From positions 1 to 64,000 of the forward strand of contig LRSR01002815.1 in the NCBI GenBank assembly GCA_001579985.1: a stretch of DNA of 64,000 nucleotides, read 5' to 3'. This stretch comes from Hypsibius dujardini (lineage: Eukaryota > Tardigrada > Eutardigrada > Parachela > Hypsibiidae). Below are positions 1 through 12,774 of the stretch, piece after piece. The stretch's first letter is position 1; every line of letters begins with the position of its first letter. A model generated the notes under the pieces. The model saw nothing but the letters and a program-made list of their open reading frames with translations. It did not search any database and was not told the origin of the DNA. Position numbers and translations under genes: made by a program.

Positions 1-2025
1 ACAACTTTTTTCACCGTCGTCTCGTCTCCAACGTGGACTCATCTTTGATCGTCTGCCTGATCTTTTTCTGATCACGTACCGTCTAGCCTCGGCCGTGTGC
101 GTTGCGTCGGCGCTCAGCGTGGCGACTTGTCGTCTTGCGCAGTCAATCGGACTGACGAATCGGACTGAACTTTGCCGGTAATATGTTTCTCATGCCGGCG
201 TTTTTTTGCGACGTCTGCAACGTAAGCTACCAATTCAGCTGTGTTCGTGCAGCAGGCGCGTCCCTATTTGCAAGAGTTCCACGAGAACGGTTGAGCCAAC
301 TTTCGTAGGCCTCAAATTGCCAAGGAACTCTGAGGATTTTGGCTAGTTTGCGGACATAGCAATTTGCGACGTCTTCAACGGAATCTGGAAAATCCCACCT
401 GTTTCTTCATGTTGGAGTCGCTGCCGATTCAGACCTGATACTGAAATACCTGGAAATTTTTTCTAGGTGTCGAATTAAACGGCTTTTCGCCTTGAAAATG
501 GAGAGAGAGTTCGGTGTTATCCTGTAGGAATTTTAGGCGTCTTCAACATAAATTAGCCAGTCTGACCGTGTCATCACAGCAGACGCCGTGCGATTGACTG
601 ATTGCGATCGGGCAGCGATGCAGTAGCTTCGTCGGGCTTTGTGTGAGCAAGAAAAGTGGAGCTTTCATCGGCATTTACTGGGTGGCCGAACTTGTTTGGT
701 AAAGTGGGAAAGACCAATTTTTCACGTGACCTGGCTCAGAGTTTCGTTTGCTTCCGGCCTTTTGCGCTCCCCTTATCGCTTCGTTACTTTCCACACCGCA
801 AATGCAGAGTATCAAGTTGCGCGCGTGTGGGGAGAAGGGAAACTGGCGTGTTTTTGTGTATAACAACTTTTGTTGGCGAGTTCTCGGGAACTTTTGCACA
901 CACACTCGCACGCTTTATCTCAACACCACTTTAGGTGGTGGTAGCCGCCACCGACTTTTTCTTTCTGCAGTCTTGCCTCCTTTTCGATCGAGGGTGATTT
1001 GCAATCACGATTTAAGTTTCGCCAGTGGAGTGAGATAGCATTGTTTCAAGTGTGGTGCAACGGAGAGGTACATATGATGCTTGCAGGAGAGTCGGGCGGG
1101 CTTTGGACTTCTTTCCGCCACTATTACGTGAGCAGGTGACGCGGCTGATGTTACCGTATGACAACTTTAGAAATGAACACGGGGCCTTTATTTTGGTTCC
1201 TTTTCTTTCTATGTAATGATAGCTTGTCTGTCTGTCTGTCTGTCTGTATCTGACTCTCTATCTATGTATGACTGCATGTGTCTGACTTGACTGACTGACT
1301 CTCTGTCTGTCTGTGTATGATTGTCTATCTGTGCATTACTGTCTGACTGCATTACTGTCTGACTAACTGACTGCCGGGCACTCTATTTTGGAGGATCTGC
1401 CTGGGCCTGCACATCTTTTCTGACTGACTAAAACCGGTACGGTTGTTAGATCTGTGTCTGACTAGTTCTTGTCTGAATATCTGAAACCGAACTAGCTGGT
1501 CGGTCAGTGTCTGCCTGGTCCTCGGTGATTATCTGACCAGGATGGTCTGTGCTTTTTGCCGGCCTGGGTCTCTGCTGACGATCTGAAACCGGGCTGGCTG
1601 GTCGGTTTATATCGTCTTGGTAATAAATGTAAATGCCTGAGACTAGAATGGCTTGTCCCTCTGTGTCTACCTTGTTCTTGTCTGAATGAAACAGGCGACG
1701 AATTATCTCAACGAGTTGTGCTTCTACTAACCTGTCTAGTTGTGTTCCTAGAAATCCGTGGACCTGAAGTTAGATGTCAGCTCATATCTGCCTGTCTCGA
1801 TTTGTCTGCTCGAGGAAGATTCTGTCTGTCTGATACAGTCCATCAGGCGATGGATTCCTAATTCGCTTGGGTTTGTCTTGTCTGTCTCGGTCAGTCTCGG
1901 TGTCTGCATGTCTTAGTTAGTCTTTGTCTGTTTGTCTCAGTCAGTTGATGTCTGTCTGTCAGGCAGTTTGTCTGTGCGGAACTTAAAATCCGAATCTCAC
2001 TTGTGCTCATTTTTCTGCTCAACAG
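1..2025. other. Upstream of the LARP1-like coding exons; TCTG-rich
   Basis: No coding exon could be supported here. From about 1220 to 2000 the sequence is dominated by degenerate TCTG repeats (tctgtctg and variants). The short open frames across them are repeat translations. The stretch probably holds 5' exons or UTR and introns of the La-motif gene whose first recognisable coding exon begins at 2026, because that exon starts in mid-codon (phase 1) after a good acceptor (ctcaacag). Confidence 0.5.
1205..1335 (+). repeat. TCTG simple-repeat tract
   Basis: Interrupted tctg/tgac tetranucleotide repeat. The same motif recurs at about 1870-1970, 6540-6635 and, as its complement CAGA, at 5150-5330 and 31570-31730. 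Confidence 0.85.
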
Positions 2026-3891
2026 ATTACAATGGGGACGGATGTTTGGACGTTACAGACGACAACGGTTCGCAGTACGACTACGACGGCGGTCGTTCAT
2101 CCGCGCACAACGAAAGCGGCTTCGGTGGGGACTGGTCGTCGTACACGGACTGGTCCAACAGTGCCTCCTCGTCCTTGTATTATGACTATGGAGTGGACAG
2201 CCTTTCCGCCGCTGCTCAAGGCTACCAGGGTGATGAATATTCCAACGGATACGGTTACGGCTACTCTAGCAACAACAACGGCACCACCAATGTGGTAGAC
2301 TCCTCGCAGGGCGGCCTGGACGAGACCGGACTGTACATTCCGCCGTCGCCTATGCCGATCTATACTCCGTCGCCGGCGGAGCTGGTAGACCTGAAGGAGA
2401 TGATCAAATACCAGATGTATGAATTGTCTATCGATCAAGACTTGTCTTGTCTGCCTGTCGCTGGTCGGTCGCGCCTGTTGCGAGTGCGAAATGGTTCCAT
2501 ATTTCGGTTTGCTACACTGTCTGTAGTTCTTTTCTGTGTTCTCTGTGTTGAGTAGCACTGCATCTGTCTGCCGACTTGTCTGTCTACCTCTGTGCCCGAG
2601 TCCCCCTTTGTTTGTTTGCTTATATGTCTGAACTGCATACATGTCTGTCGGTCTGAGTTCCGACGGTACTGTCTGCCAATTTGCTTATATGCCTATAATT
2701 TTATGCGAATCTCATTGCGTCTGTGTCTGCTTAGTTGTCTGTTTGCATAGCCGCCAGTTTGACTGTGTGCATGTCTGTCTGAATGAACGCCCTCGCAGGT
2801 AGTTACCATTTATTTTTGCATATTTGTCTCTACTGATCAGTTATGTTGCGAGATTGATCGCGTCATCTGTCTGTTTGCCTTTGCTCTAGGTTTCCGCGGC
2901 GTGACTTTACCTACATTTCTTCTTTCTTGACTGTTGCAGTGAATACTACTTTAGCGCGGCTAACCTGCAGAAGGACTTTTTCTTGCGTCGCATGATGGCC
3001 CCGGACGGATCGGTGATGCTGGGCCTGGTGGCCAGCTTCCAACGTGTTCGCAACTTGACTCAGGATTTCAACTTGATCCTCGAGGTATTTTTTGCACTTT
3101 TCTTTAAATCAGTATTTCGTTAATTTCGATTGATTGGTTGATTTTATTGATTATGTATTTCTCCCAACAGTTTTTCCCTTTTCTTGTTTATTGACTGTAA
3201 TTTTAACGATCATTTTTGTGTGTGTATAGAGTCTTGATAAATAGTTTAATTGTTCAAGTTTGCTAGACATGAAAAGTAGTTATCAATGCCAGTTTTTTTT
3301 ATTGAACCAAATCTTGTGAAGTGGATTATGAGTTCTCGATGCACTGCTAATTTTGATTAGTTTTATTAATACTTTAATGTAAGTTTAATAATTAGTTTTT
3401 TTTTCATATTATTTTTTAATATAACAAGTGAAAGTAAAAATGAAATAGCTTATACTAATTGGATACGTTCCACCTGATTGCAGTCCATCGTCAACAGTGA
3501 TGTGGTGGAAATTACGGACAACTTTATGATTCGACCGCGCGAGACGCCCGACTTTTGGCCGATCCCGGAGGAGGAGGAGGAGCAGTCCAACGCCGGCTAC
3601 TACTACGTCCACGGGGAAGAAGATTACACCGGTTTTGGCGTCCTCAGCAGCAGCAGCGGCGGCGGCCACTTTGACGAGACTGACGAGTCCGGGACCGGCG
3701 AAGACGCCTCCAGCTACCCCGACGACGACTTAATGGATGAAGCCGACGACGAGGAGGAAGAGGGTGTCTCAATGGACGGGTCGGACCTATCGGAGCTGTC
3801 TGCGGAAGATATGCGGAAGATGCTGCCCGGTCACCACCATGCCGTGGAGCACGCCTCGATGAGCGAGAAATTCCTCCAGCAGGTCATGTGA
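2026..3891 (+). CDS. LARP1-like La-motif protein, three 3' coding exons
   Basis: Three exons join in phase: 2026-2416, 2940-3084 and 3484-3891 (stop TGA). The join across the first intron reads KYQIEYYFS and continues NLQKDFFLRRMM, LVASFQRVRNLT and then FWPIP. These match the La motif of LARP1, where the equivalents are QIEYYFSVENLQRDFFLRR and KWPIP. The La motif is an RNA-binding winged helix; LARP1 acts on TOP mRNAs and poly(A) in the cytoplasm. The first exon is rich in Ser, Tyr, Gly and Asn and ends in a proline-rich stretch (YIPPSPMPIYTPSPAEL). The last exon is an acidic tail with EEEEE and DDEEEEE runs and then stops. No DM15 (LARP1 C-terminal) repeats follow, so the protein is much shorter than typical LARP1. 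The 5' exons and start codon are not identified. The La motif is certain; LARP1 versus another LARP class is likely but not proven. Confidence 0.85.
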
Positions 3892-5681
3892 CTGCGTGCG
3901 AGACACTGCCTTGTTGAGGGGTGCTGTTTGATTTTGAAACTTTGGAATTGCTGAGGAGGAGGTCCCCGTCGCTGTGAGACCTCCTTTGGACTGGAAGTAG
4001 CCGAAACTGACCCAAATCTCTCGGTTGATGACGTACGTCTCCGGTGGTTTGGATAGGACTGGATATTGCTTTCATTTGTTGGGTGTGTATGTGGGAAATG
4101 GACTCTGAGGAGAGCTGATTGGCGGACGGCAGTGTAGATGAAACTGACTGACTGACTGACTTAACTTCTTCCCTCCGCAATTTCGCGCTGCCAGCCAGCC
4201 CATTCGTTCGCTCACGTGATATATACAAAGAAAAATATTCCGTATTCTTGTACCGCCGCCGCGGCCTCATCAACACTGCGCATTTGTTTTGCTCCTCGGA
4301 AGGGGATTTATCGGAAGCCACGATACGGCTCTGCCGGAAGTATCTGTCTGTCTGGCTCATTTGCAATATTAAGTTTTTAATATTTTTTTCTTCCTCGTTG
4401 CATTGCCCCTTTCGTCGTGAAGTTTGTACACTTCTTTACTGTACTGATGGATTCCAGGTTCGCTGCCTCGTAGTAGACTCTCACCGCAAAATAGTCCCTT
4501 GCATCGTTTTCGTGTATTATCTTTCTTTACTAATTTCATTCTTATTATTCTTGTTTATCGCGCTATCCATGCTTTCGTTGATTGATTGGTTTACCTACTC
4601 GTCATTCGAGCTTTTTTGCCGACGCCGCCCGCAAAAGTACTGTACAGCCGTTTTGTACTTGTCTGGAAATTGGACATTTCTTCTGCCTTTCCTCGATTTC
4701 ACAAACTACTCTGGAGAATTTGATGTTGGCTTGTGGAGATAGATTTTGGAAGGATGGTGTTTTTGGGTTCTCGCTTTTTTTCTTTCCTTTCTCTCACTTT
4801 CTCTGTTGTCTTGCATCATCCTCCCGTTTTCCGTTTGGCAATCCGTTGATGGGTTTCGGTCGTTGTGGTTGAAAGACAGATTTGTACAATCGCGCTTTTT
4901 CTTCATTTGCTTTCTGTGTTCTGTTTTTTTTCTAACGATAAAATATTATCCTTACGAATCCGATGTGCCGGATGTTTGTCTGAAAGCAGTCCTAGTACTG
5001 CACCGGGTACTGGTGTGGGGGGGAGGGCATGTTCATTGGAGCAAACAGGTGGGAAAAATGAAGGATCGAATGTTTAGACGCGAGCAAAATTTGCAAATAC
5101 AGTATGAGAGCAGAAAGACATACGGAAGACCACAGGCAAGATACAGACAGACATCAGATCCTCATGCAGTCCAGAGAAGGATTGACAGGCAGGCAGGCAG
5201 GCCGGCAGACAGACAGAAAGATAGAAAGGTAGACTGAGACAGAGAGAGAAATAGACACAGACAGACAGACAAACGGACAGAGATATGTTGAGATGCTGAA
5301 AGACAGACATGCAGACCGGCAGACAGACTGGGTGAAATAGATGTTGTATATTTGGAACTCTGATGTTTTATGGCAGGCAAAGAAGTTCAATTTCAGAAAT
5401 CAGGGGATATTTCATAAGAAAAAATCCCATATCAGTTGCAGGCATAATATCGACGCTAAAATGAAATCGAAGCCACTCGCGCAATCCAAGCACCTTTCGT
5501 TCAGTGTAATGTAAATCAGATTCTATTCTTACGCGCTAAACCCAATATATAAAGTAATGTGGCTATAAAATTCGACAAAAACTATGCACGAGCGCGAACA
5601 GCGACCGACAAGCGAAGCGAATTCCATGGAAGTTACCACAAAAAAGAGTACACAGTTCAGTACTACGAATACTGGGCACTT
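3892..5681. other. Intergenic between two convergent genes
   Basis: This contains the 3' UTR of the La-motif gene and, on the other side, the 3' end of ZFPL1. It holds pyrimidine-rich DNA (about 4370-4930) and a CAGA simple-repeat block at about 5150-5330. No coding exon with homology or good splice signals was seen. Confidence 0.5.
5150..5330 (+). repeat. CAGA/GACA simple-repeat tract
   Basis: Runs of acagacag, aggcaggcagg and related units. The open frames on the opposite strand (rich in Ser, Leu, Cys and Val) are translations of this repeat. Confidence 0.8.
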
Positions 5682-6561
5682 TCACTGGTCTCGACTTCCT
5701 CCTTCGATACGAATTGGGTTGGCGTCAATCTTCTCCAATTCCGGTAGAGCGTCTTCGTAGGTGGTGGACCGGTTGACGCTGGTCATGAACACGCCGAACG
5801 TCAGCAGCATTACCAGGATCACCAGGACAGCGATGAAGAGCCGGCGCATTCCGGCCTTGGCGTCGTTAGCGGACGGCCGCGGCACGTAGGCCCTACAGGT
5901 CCAACATATATATTAATCAATCAACCCTCAGTCTGAAACATGTCTGATACAATTTCCAGCGAAACCATACCTTATCAAGCGTGAGATCCACTCGCCGAAC
6001 GGCTTCCGCCGATACTTGACTTCACTGGTGTCTGAATCGATTCCTGGGATGAAGTTATCACGTCGGCCATGTTGTGCATCGCCGGTGCGACGGAGGGTGT
6101 CACCTATTTAGCAACCAGAAAAGATTAAGACGGACGGACGAAAATGGATAAAGACGAAGGCAGACAGCAGACAGACAGACCGAAAGAGAAGGGGTTGATG
6201 GGCAACTAATTAGCAAGGCAACGTCGAGCGTACAAAGAAATAAAATCTTACGTTCAGGCAAAATCTCCGCTCCTGGTGATCTCTTTGGATCGAATGAAAT
6301 TGTGGTTTCCCGCTGCGATTCGCGAACGTACGAGTTTGGCGTGGAGACTCCCTCATTCAAGGCTGCCGCCCCAGTTGCACTGAAATTGCTGTCATCTGAC
6401 TGCAAAGATAAGAAGGGTTTGCAAGCCATAAACAGACAGACCGCCAGCGGTCGCTATGTTTATATATCAGTCTGCGCACAGGATCAGACTTGTCTGAATA
6501 GTACATGTGCACTTTCGCCTGCTTGTCTGTACGAATAGTGCCTGCCTGTCTGACTATCTGA

Positions 6562-6637
<76 letters not shown>

Positions 6638-7964
6638 CTCAGCAGGGTTTAGGTTCACTTACGGGATGAGCATTCAGCCCTGTCTGGCCCCACTCCACTG
6701 TTTCCAGCTGCTTTCGTAACGCGTCCGCAACTGGTGTGGCGAGATTGCTCTTCGGGAAGATGCCTTGCGCGCAGGTCGGGCATTTGTAGCCGGCAGGAGC
6801 CGTATTTGCAGGCAACTGACCTGCATGCCTGAAAAAACACGTAGAAGCAAACGATTAACCCAATTAAACCTGGAATTAAACCTGGAACATAAAGACACAG
6901 GTAAGGTGCATACACACCTATTCAAACACGTCCAGTGGAAAACATCTGCAATCGGGAGATTAAATGTGAATTACGAAACAGCACAAATAAAGTTTCGTTC
7001 ATCTTATAGATCAATCAAGATCGACCGAAGCACTTTCTCTAGAAAGAGTATTTTGAAACTACATATAACGGAAATATATCTAAATTTCCCGGCAAATTTA
7101 TCTAATTAAAGAAACATTTTTTGGGAAAAAATCATACTATATTATTGACCACAGAAATAAAAATTCAACGAAATATGAAAACTACTTGTCAAAATAGGAC
7201 ATTTAATGACCAGTATCCAGTTTATACCATTAAAAAATTAAAATGATATGTAAATTAAATAACATGTTTGTGTCTAATCACTTACATGAACTATTATTAA
7301 CTATATTTCAGTAAAACAGTAAACACAAAGCAAAACAAATATTCCTGCGACGGTGAACCTTTGATTGATTGCTGGATTGAACGATGCACATCCAATCAGA
7401 CAATCAATCAATCAAAGACTCGCGTGCTTATCCAGCATTAAGATGTCACTTACGGTAGCAAGCCAGCCGAGCCTACATGTGCAAAAAAATGAAGAAGAGG
7501 AAACGGTTAATAATCGAATCAATGCATGATCAAACAACTGTGAAATCCATTTTCCCTGAGTTCACTCCAAGGTATAGGTAAAGAGGGTACTAGTAATTAA
7601 GTTAAATTGCAGCCACGTGGGTGCAGTGTTATGTGCTATATGTGTTATGTGCTACGTACGCATTCTCCGTCGACGAGGGGTCGTTGGCAGAGCGGGCAAT
7701 TGGGATCGTAGTCGCTGTCCTCCAGCCAATTCAGGTATGACTTGATTACACACTAAACAAAAGCAAAAAATAAAGTGACAATTATGGCCGTTTGAACAGC
7801 AGGAGAATGGGGAAGGGGAATGCGCTGGTACGGCGAGTACATGTACATTGCCTGTACTTTACCTTGGAATGGTCGTGAACCAGGCAGTCCTCGCAGACAT
7901 TGACGTGGTGCTCAAAGCAAAAAAGATTGGTCATCCGTTTGCGGGCGCATTTGCAGAGACCCAT
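5682..7964 (-). CDS. ZFPL1: Zinc finger protein-like 1, eight exons including two micro-exons
   Basis: ZFPL1 is a Golgi membrane protein with B-box and RING-like zinc modules. Exons, 5' to 3' on the minus strand: 7964-7863, 7752-7660, 7472-7454 (19 nt), 6945-6918 (28 nt), 6828-6663, 6399-6252, 6103-5971, 5892-5682. All junctions are GT-AG and phases agree, giving 900 nt and 299 residues against about 310 in human. Start [19 protein letters not shown] matches human [19 protein letters not shown]. Then come [36 protein letters not shown] (across both micro-exons) and [13 protein letters not shown] Ser/Thr-rich linker leads to [15 protein letters not shown] and a single C-terminal membrane helix ([19 protein letters not shown]). 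This is an ordinary conserved gene and a good sign that splice calling in this window works. Confidence 0.95.
6540..6635 (+). repeat. TATC then TGTC microsatellite in a ZFPL1 intron
   Basis: About eight tatc units followed by about ten tgtc units, lying between ZFPL1 exons 5 and 6. Confidence 0.9.
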
Positions 7965-9820
7965 CCTTGCGCTCCTCCGAATTATAGCAGTGACAAGACG
8001 GATGGGGGGACTTTTGAGGGGAAGTAAGGAGGAAACAGGTACAGGAGTGGAACAACCAAACGACAATCCAACTCAGCCAAGGAAAAACGCTCAGCTCGTG
8101 ACAAGTCTCTTTGTACCAGTCGGCCCGCCAAACGCCAAACTCTCTTAATTGTGTGGAGTCATATGAGGCAGAATTTCCGTCGGAATAATGGTCGGATGTT
8201 AACGTTGTTAATGTTAATTCATATTGTGTTAAGAATCAGACTTGAAACACTGGCGACAAAATGAAGACTTTACTTGAATTTTTCATTATTTTACTTGTAA
8301 AATTAAAAAATAATTGCCACTGCTGATGTTCACGACCAATTAAACACGACTGATAAAGTAACTGCGATTTAAATTCGAATTTGTTTTAATGGATCTAAAA
8401 CTATGTCTTTGGCTTTTAATGTAAGTTAATTCTATTGCTTTAGGCGAGAATTCACGTCTAAAATAATTTGGTGAGGACTATAATCCCAACCCAAACAACG
8501 TTTTGAATTACCAACAAACTGCTCTGACCAAAACCTTTTTCGCCAAAGATTGGGCACAACAATTTTTTATGTGCCAACTTTTTTTTTGGAACCCCATTAC
8601 AACTTCGTGTTGGCTGATTAACGAAGGCAAAATTAAACTTAAACAATAACCCAAAACTTTTAGTCATTTCTTCTTTTTAACCTTTATTAGTTAACTAAAA
8701 ATTAGGTTTCACTAACTTAAAAGCTTTAGTCCTTGTACTAAAAGTTTAAATGGTAAACAATTAAAAACCCAAAGTTGAAAACTTTTAGTTGCAAAAAGAA
8801 ACTAAGTCAAAAAAAGTTGATAACCAAGCTTTATTTGATTGAAAAAGTAATTAGCTGAACAATCTCTCTGTTCGATTTCAAAGTTCTTTATAGGAACCAT
8901 AATCTGGTATATTGGAACAAAATACACTAATCGTTAGTTATGGTTTTGTTCGTTTCTTTGTGAGCAACATCATTTTGAGATTAAACTGTTTCATATTTTT
9001 TGGAATGAAGGTTGTATCCATAGAAAAAGGGTGGGCCCCACATTTGGCCATAATATAGTGGGCATAACAATTGACAATTGAAAAGGCTGTGTGGGTTGTG
9101 AGTGCAGTATAAAGTGGCTTATGCTGCTACAAGTCCCCTCCCCTTCCCCTTCCCACTTTTTGGCTATATTGGATTTCACGAATACTGATCAATGTCCCTT
9201 TGTTCGATTATAACAAACTTAATAACTTGGAAAGCCCATCTGTTCTTCAATTTCCAGGTATAAAATCCCGACGTTTAGACATCAGTCAAGTAAATGTTGT
9301 GACCAAAACTCAAGACGTGAAGAAAAAGGGAGCGTTTGTTTTTTCGCTTAACACACATGCAGGTAGGGTCCAGTATTTAGGGTTTCAATTTTTTTTTGTG
9401 AAAAGAAATTTAAAGGATTCTAAAAAATATTAATTTTCAATTTATCAAGTTAGGGAACAAAGATCAACATCGAAAAAAAACGAAAATGGGAGGGGGACTT
9501 GTAGCCTAAGCGCCGTATAAGGTGGTACCGGATTGTGAGCACAACCGTCACCAAATAACTTTATCAAGGGTCAAGGAGTGGAACTATGGGTTTGTGGAAG
9601 TTTCGATGGTAGGTACAGCAATAAGAGCACATACACGAGTGGCTCTGATTCTTGCATAACGTTACCAAGGAGTGGATACACCCTTCTCTACAATCACACC
9701 TGCAGACCTTCTGATTAGTATTTTAATTAACTATTCAAAGTCAGAAAGGCTTATATCACTAAGTACAATTAAACAGTTGTCAGTAAGTTAGACTTCTGAA
9801 TTCTGCGCATTCTGATTCTG
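7965..9820. other. AT-rich intergenic region
   Basis: No supported exon. Contains a possible inverted-repeat element at about 9085-9545 (separate entry). Confidence 0.5.
9085..9545. repeat. Possible inverted-repeat element
   Basis: The plus-strand sequence near 9113-9140 (ggcttatgctgctacaagtc, then cccctccc) is repeated in inverse near 9487-9515 (gggagggggacttgtagcc, then taagc). Weaker similarity continues outward on both sides (ggttgtg). Edges are approximate and no target duplication was found. Confidence 0.4.
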
Positions 9821-11926
9821 TTAGACCCCGCCAAAGAGACGACCATAACTCTTGCCAATTCCAACACTCGCATGCACCCACGATGAGGGAACACACAAAA
9901 CGCTCCCGAGCAGAGTCACCGCCCAGAATCGACCACCCTCGAAATTTGGCGGTCCGGTATGGGTCGGATCGTAATCCTTAAAGGTACCCTCCAGCTCCGG
10001 TGCTCCCCGATTCCGTTCGTTCTGCTCTTGTTCGATCTCCCGTTCCCCGGAGAACCATCTGCGGAACACGGACAAACAACCCGCGGATACGGCTGGCAAT
10101 TTCGCATCCGCAAACCCGTGCAATAAATTTTTGAAATAATCGCCGCCACGCGATGGGCTGTGCTGGAACTCCACGATCGTATACTCAGGGTAACCGTCCT
10201 TTTGACGCAGCAGATGGGCATACAACGCCACACCCCGGGCCACGGTCACGTCCACCTCAGAGGAAATGAGTATGGGACCACGCTGGCTAACCAGAATCTC
10301 CTTCACTGTGTCTCGCAGCCTGGGCAGCCGAGCGCTTCCGCCTACGAGGAGGACAAAGTCCAGTGTCGCTTCACCAGCTTTGGACCGTTTTAGCCGTTCC
10401 AGTAGTTTTGCCACCTTCCTATACTGCCCCTCACAAAGCCGCTCGAACTCCTCGCGTGACACGGCGCGTCTCTTCAGTCCCACCGCCGGAAGCTGGGCGA
10501 AAACTTCATCTCTTTGCGGCTGAGGTACAAACTCTAACTTGACTCGCTCCGCCTCGCTGAGCAACACGGACATTCTTTGGGCTGCCGTTCCGGTGTAGGC
10601 AACGTCATCCAGATTTTCGGTGAAGCAGGTCAGGAGGCAACGATCAAAGCTCACTCCTCCCAGGTTGGGATTGTATTGGGTGGCTTCGATCCTAATTTCC
10701 CCTTCCGGGGTGCACGATAAGATTGACGCAGTCAGACAGCAATCACCCATATCCAACACCGCGAAGCGTTTTCCTCTGATTTCGGTCTCGTAACCTGGGA
10801 TTGGCATCAAACGTTTAATGTCAAAGTTAATTTTAAATCAAGTCAAATTAAATCGAGTCCGTTTTTATTTGAAATTCATTTGATTTGATTTTGATCATTA
10901 TATAGGCCAATTTCCCTCCACAAACTACGTAATTTCATTTTTTTTCATTATAAATGGATTTTTGAGAATAAATTTATCAAACCTTTTATTCACACCTACC
11001 GCGATACTATAGTAGAAATATATTTTCATAGTTTTGAACCAAGGTTATTATTGCGCCAACAAGGACGGATAACCAACTAGATCTGAATAAAGTCTGTGAG
11101 ATCTTTTTTCAAACACCGCGTGATAAACCTGTGAAATGTAACTGCGAACTGGCACTGAGAAATGTACGTATATGTAAACATATATCTCTAGATTAATGAA
11201 AAAAATTCAAAATCGAATCAAATTCAAACAAAATCAAATCAAACCAAATCAAATTCGCCCTTTTGCCATTTCATGCTATCCCTATGGGCTACCTGCTTCA
11301 CGTTGCGGGATGGTTGTGAAGCCCAATGCAGCTGCGATGGGATCCTCGATCAGGCCGGTGACGCTGAAGCCCGCATCCTCCGCGGCTTCTCTCATGGCGG
11401 CCATTTCGTCCTGGTCGAAATGGCAGAGTACCGAGATGGCCACTTCGGTGGTCGGACTACCGATTTACAGCTCCGCCTCGCCGGCAAGGTGTCGGAATAG
11501 TTCCTACAACAGTAGCACGACGGAATCCTTTGGTTCCCCGTCGCTCTGCTCAGCGTGCTCGTCAACCTGCATTCGGACTACGTGACCTTGCGGGGTGTAA
11601 TGCACTTTTCCAGCCATGATAGGGTCCCTGTGTCTCTTCGGAGGCCGCCGCCGGCCGAGATGGCGCTTCAAGTCGCGGGCGCCATTCTGCGGTACGGTTA
11701 CGGCGGGCCCGGCCATGTAACCGCCTTCCGCGGCCGCGTCACGGGCTACTTGCATCAGGACGCGTTTGGTCGTCTCTCCCGCTGAGGCCTGGAGGACAGT
11801 CACTTGGTTAGGACCGGGATAATTGTGGACGGCGATGGAGCTGTACCGATTGCCGAAATCGATGCCGATGGAGTGAACCAGTTGGACGCCCGCCTGTTGA
11901 GTCAGTATTTTTCTGTTAGAAATCAT
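9821..11926 (-). pseudogene. Divergent Hsp70 NBD gene with C-terminal membrane segment; two in-frame stops
   Basis: Two exons, 11926-11293 and 10794-9821. The intron is phase 1 (GCAG|gtagcc ... aatcccag|GTTACG). It is the nearest relative of the intact gene at 17862-19820. Shared blocks: SIGIDFGNR near the start, DLKRHLGR, GLIEDPIAA, then FAVLDMGD and a C-terminal hydrophobic segment FWAVTLLGSVLCVPSSWV. Exon 1 has two stop codons in the aligned frame: TAG after DSVVLLL, then ELFRHLAGEAEL and a TAA; coding similarity resumes in the same frame after each. No splice pair removing both was seen. The reading frame is otherwise open, so inactivation is recent, or the stops are an assembly error or are recoded. 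The paralogue has no intron at this position. It also ends before the QNRSDTRA tail of that paralogue. Confidence 0.75.
10795..11292 (-). other. Intron within the broken Hsp70-like gene
   Basis: AT-rich, with caaatcaaatc-type low-complexity runs near 11200-11260 and 10830-10890. Similar low-complexity sequence lies inside the transposon remnant at 12017-12774. Confidence 0.6.
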
Positions 11927-12016
11927 TTCTCAGACAGGATATCTGTTTTAACTCAACCCAATGTTGAATGCCTGAACGCTTCGGTAGTCTGTGTGTGCCC
12001 TATTCCTTCACACAAT

Positions 12017-12774
12017 AGAGAGGTTGAAGCAACGCGCGTAAGAGTAGCGTAAGAGTAAGCGTAAGGAAATCGACCAATTGAAATCGTGCGCGGGCGTGGC
12101 CAAACTTACCTCTTACGCCGCATGCGTTACCCCCGTCGTAAGAAGCAGTGGGCCTTACGCGGCGACGTAAGCACGGCGTAAGGACAATTCAGTATACTTA
12201 ACCCTAGTCAATTTACTGGAATTTGACTCAAAATTCTTAGCAACAGTAGCAACTAGCCACCTGGGTTGTACAAAACGATGAACTCAACTGAAACAGAAAA
12301 TTTAGAGGCCGATTTTTGTGGCGCATGCCATCGTTCGAGTAACTAAACTCTTCATCCGTTAAAAGACCATTCGCGTACGTCAAGAGAATTAGGGATGGCA
12401 TCAAATGACGAAAAGCTACAGCTTGATTCGATTTGATTTTAAAAATCATTTGATTATTTGATTTCTCATCACTCTTTTTTGCCATGAAACATGATTTGAT
12501 TTGAATTTGAATTTGACATTTGACATTTGATGCCACCCCTAAGCAGAAGGGATTTGTACTTCATGATAGGAAACAGACACGAGAAAAATAAATCGAATGA
12601 TGGAATATTCGGTTTTACGAGGTGGTATTTTCCAAAAATGACGCAGAATTTAAGGAGAGCATTGCGTAAGGTTACCTTACGTTAACGCTACGCCGACTGC
12701 TTCAACCTGTACTCCGTAGAGCAAGCGTACACTTTTTATACGCTACTCTTACGCCGAAATGCTTCAACCTCTCT
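12017..12774. mobile_element. Non-autonomous DNA transposon with TIR AGAGAGGTTGAAGC
   Basis: The left end agagaggttgaagc is mirrored by gcttcaacctctct at the right end, and subterminal similarity continues (gcgtaagagtagcgta / tacgctactcttacgc). The trinucleotide AAT flanks both ends (12014-12016 and 12775-12777), consistent with a 3-bp target duplication. The interior has many gcgtaag motifs and no transposase frame, so it is a MITE-like derivative. A TA duplication with a shorter TIR is the alternative reading. Confidence 0.8.

Noticed and set aside
1556-2642. Several open frames on both strands around the TCTG-rich region, including a 207-codon frame from 1932
   Set aside because: The part before 2026 is intron/repeat translation and the part after 2416 is intron. 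Only 2026-2416 is supported by splice signals and La-motif similarity.
5074-5390. Minus-strand frames rich in Ser, Leu, Cys and Val
   Set aside because: Translations of a CAGA simple repeat.
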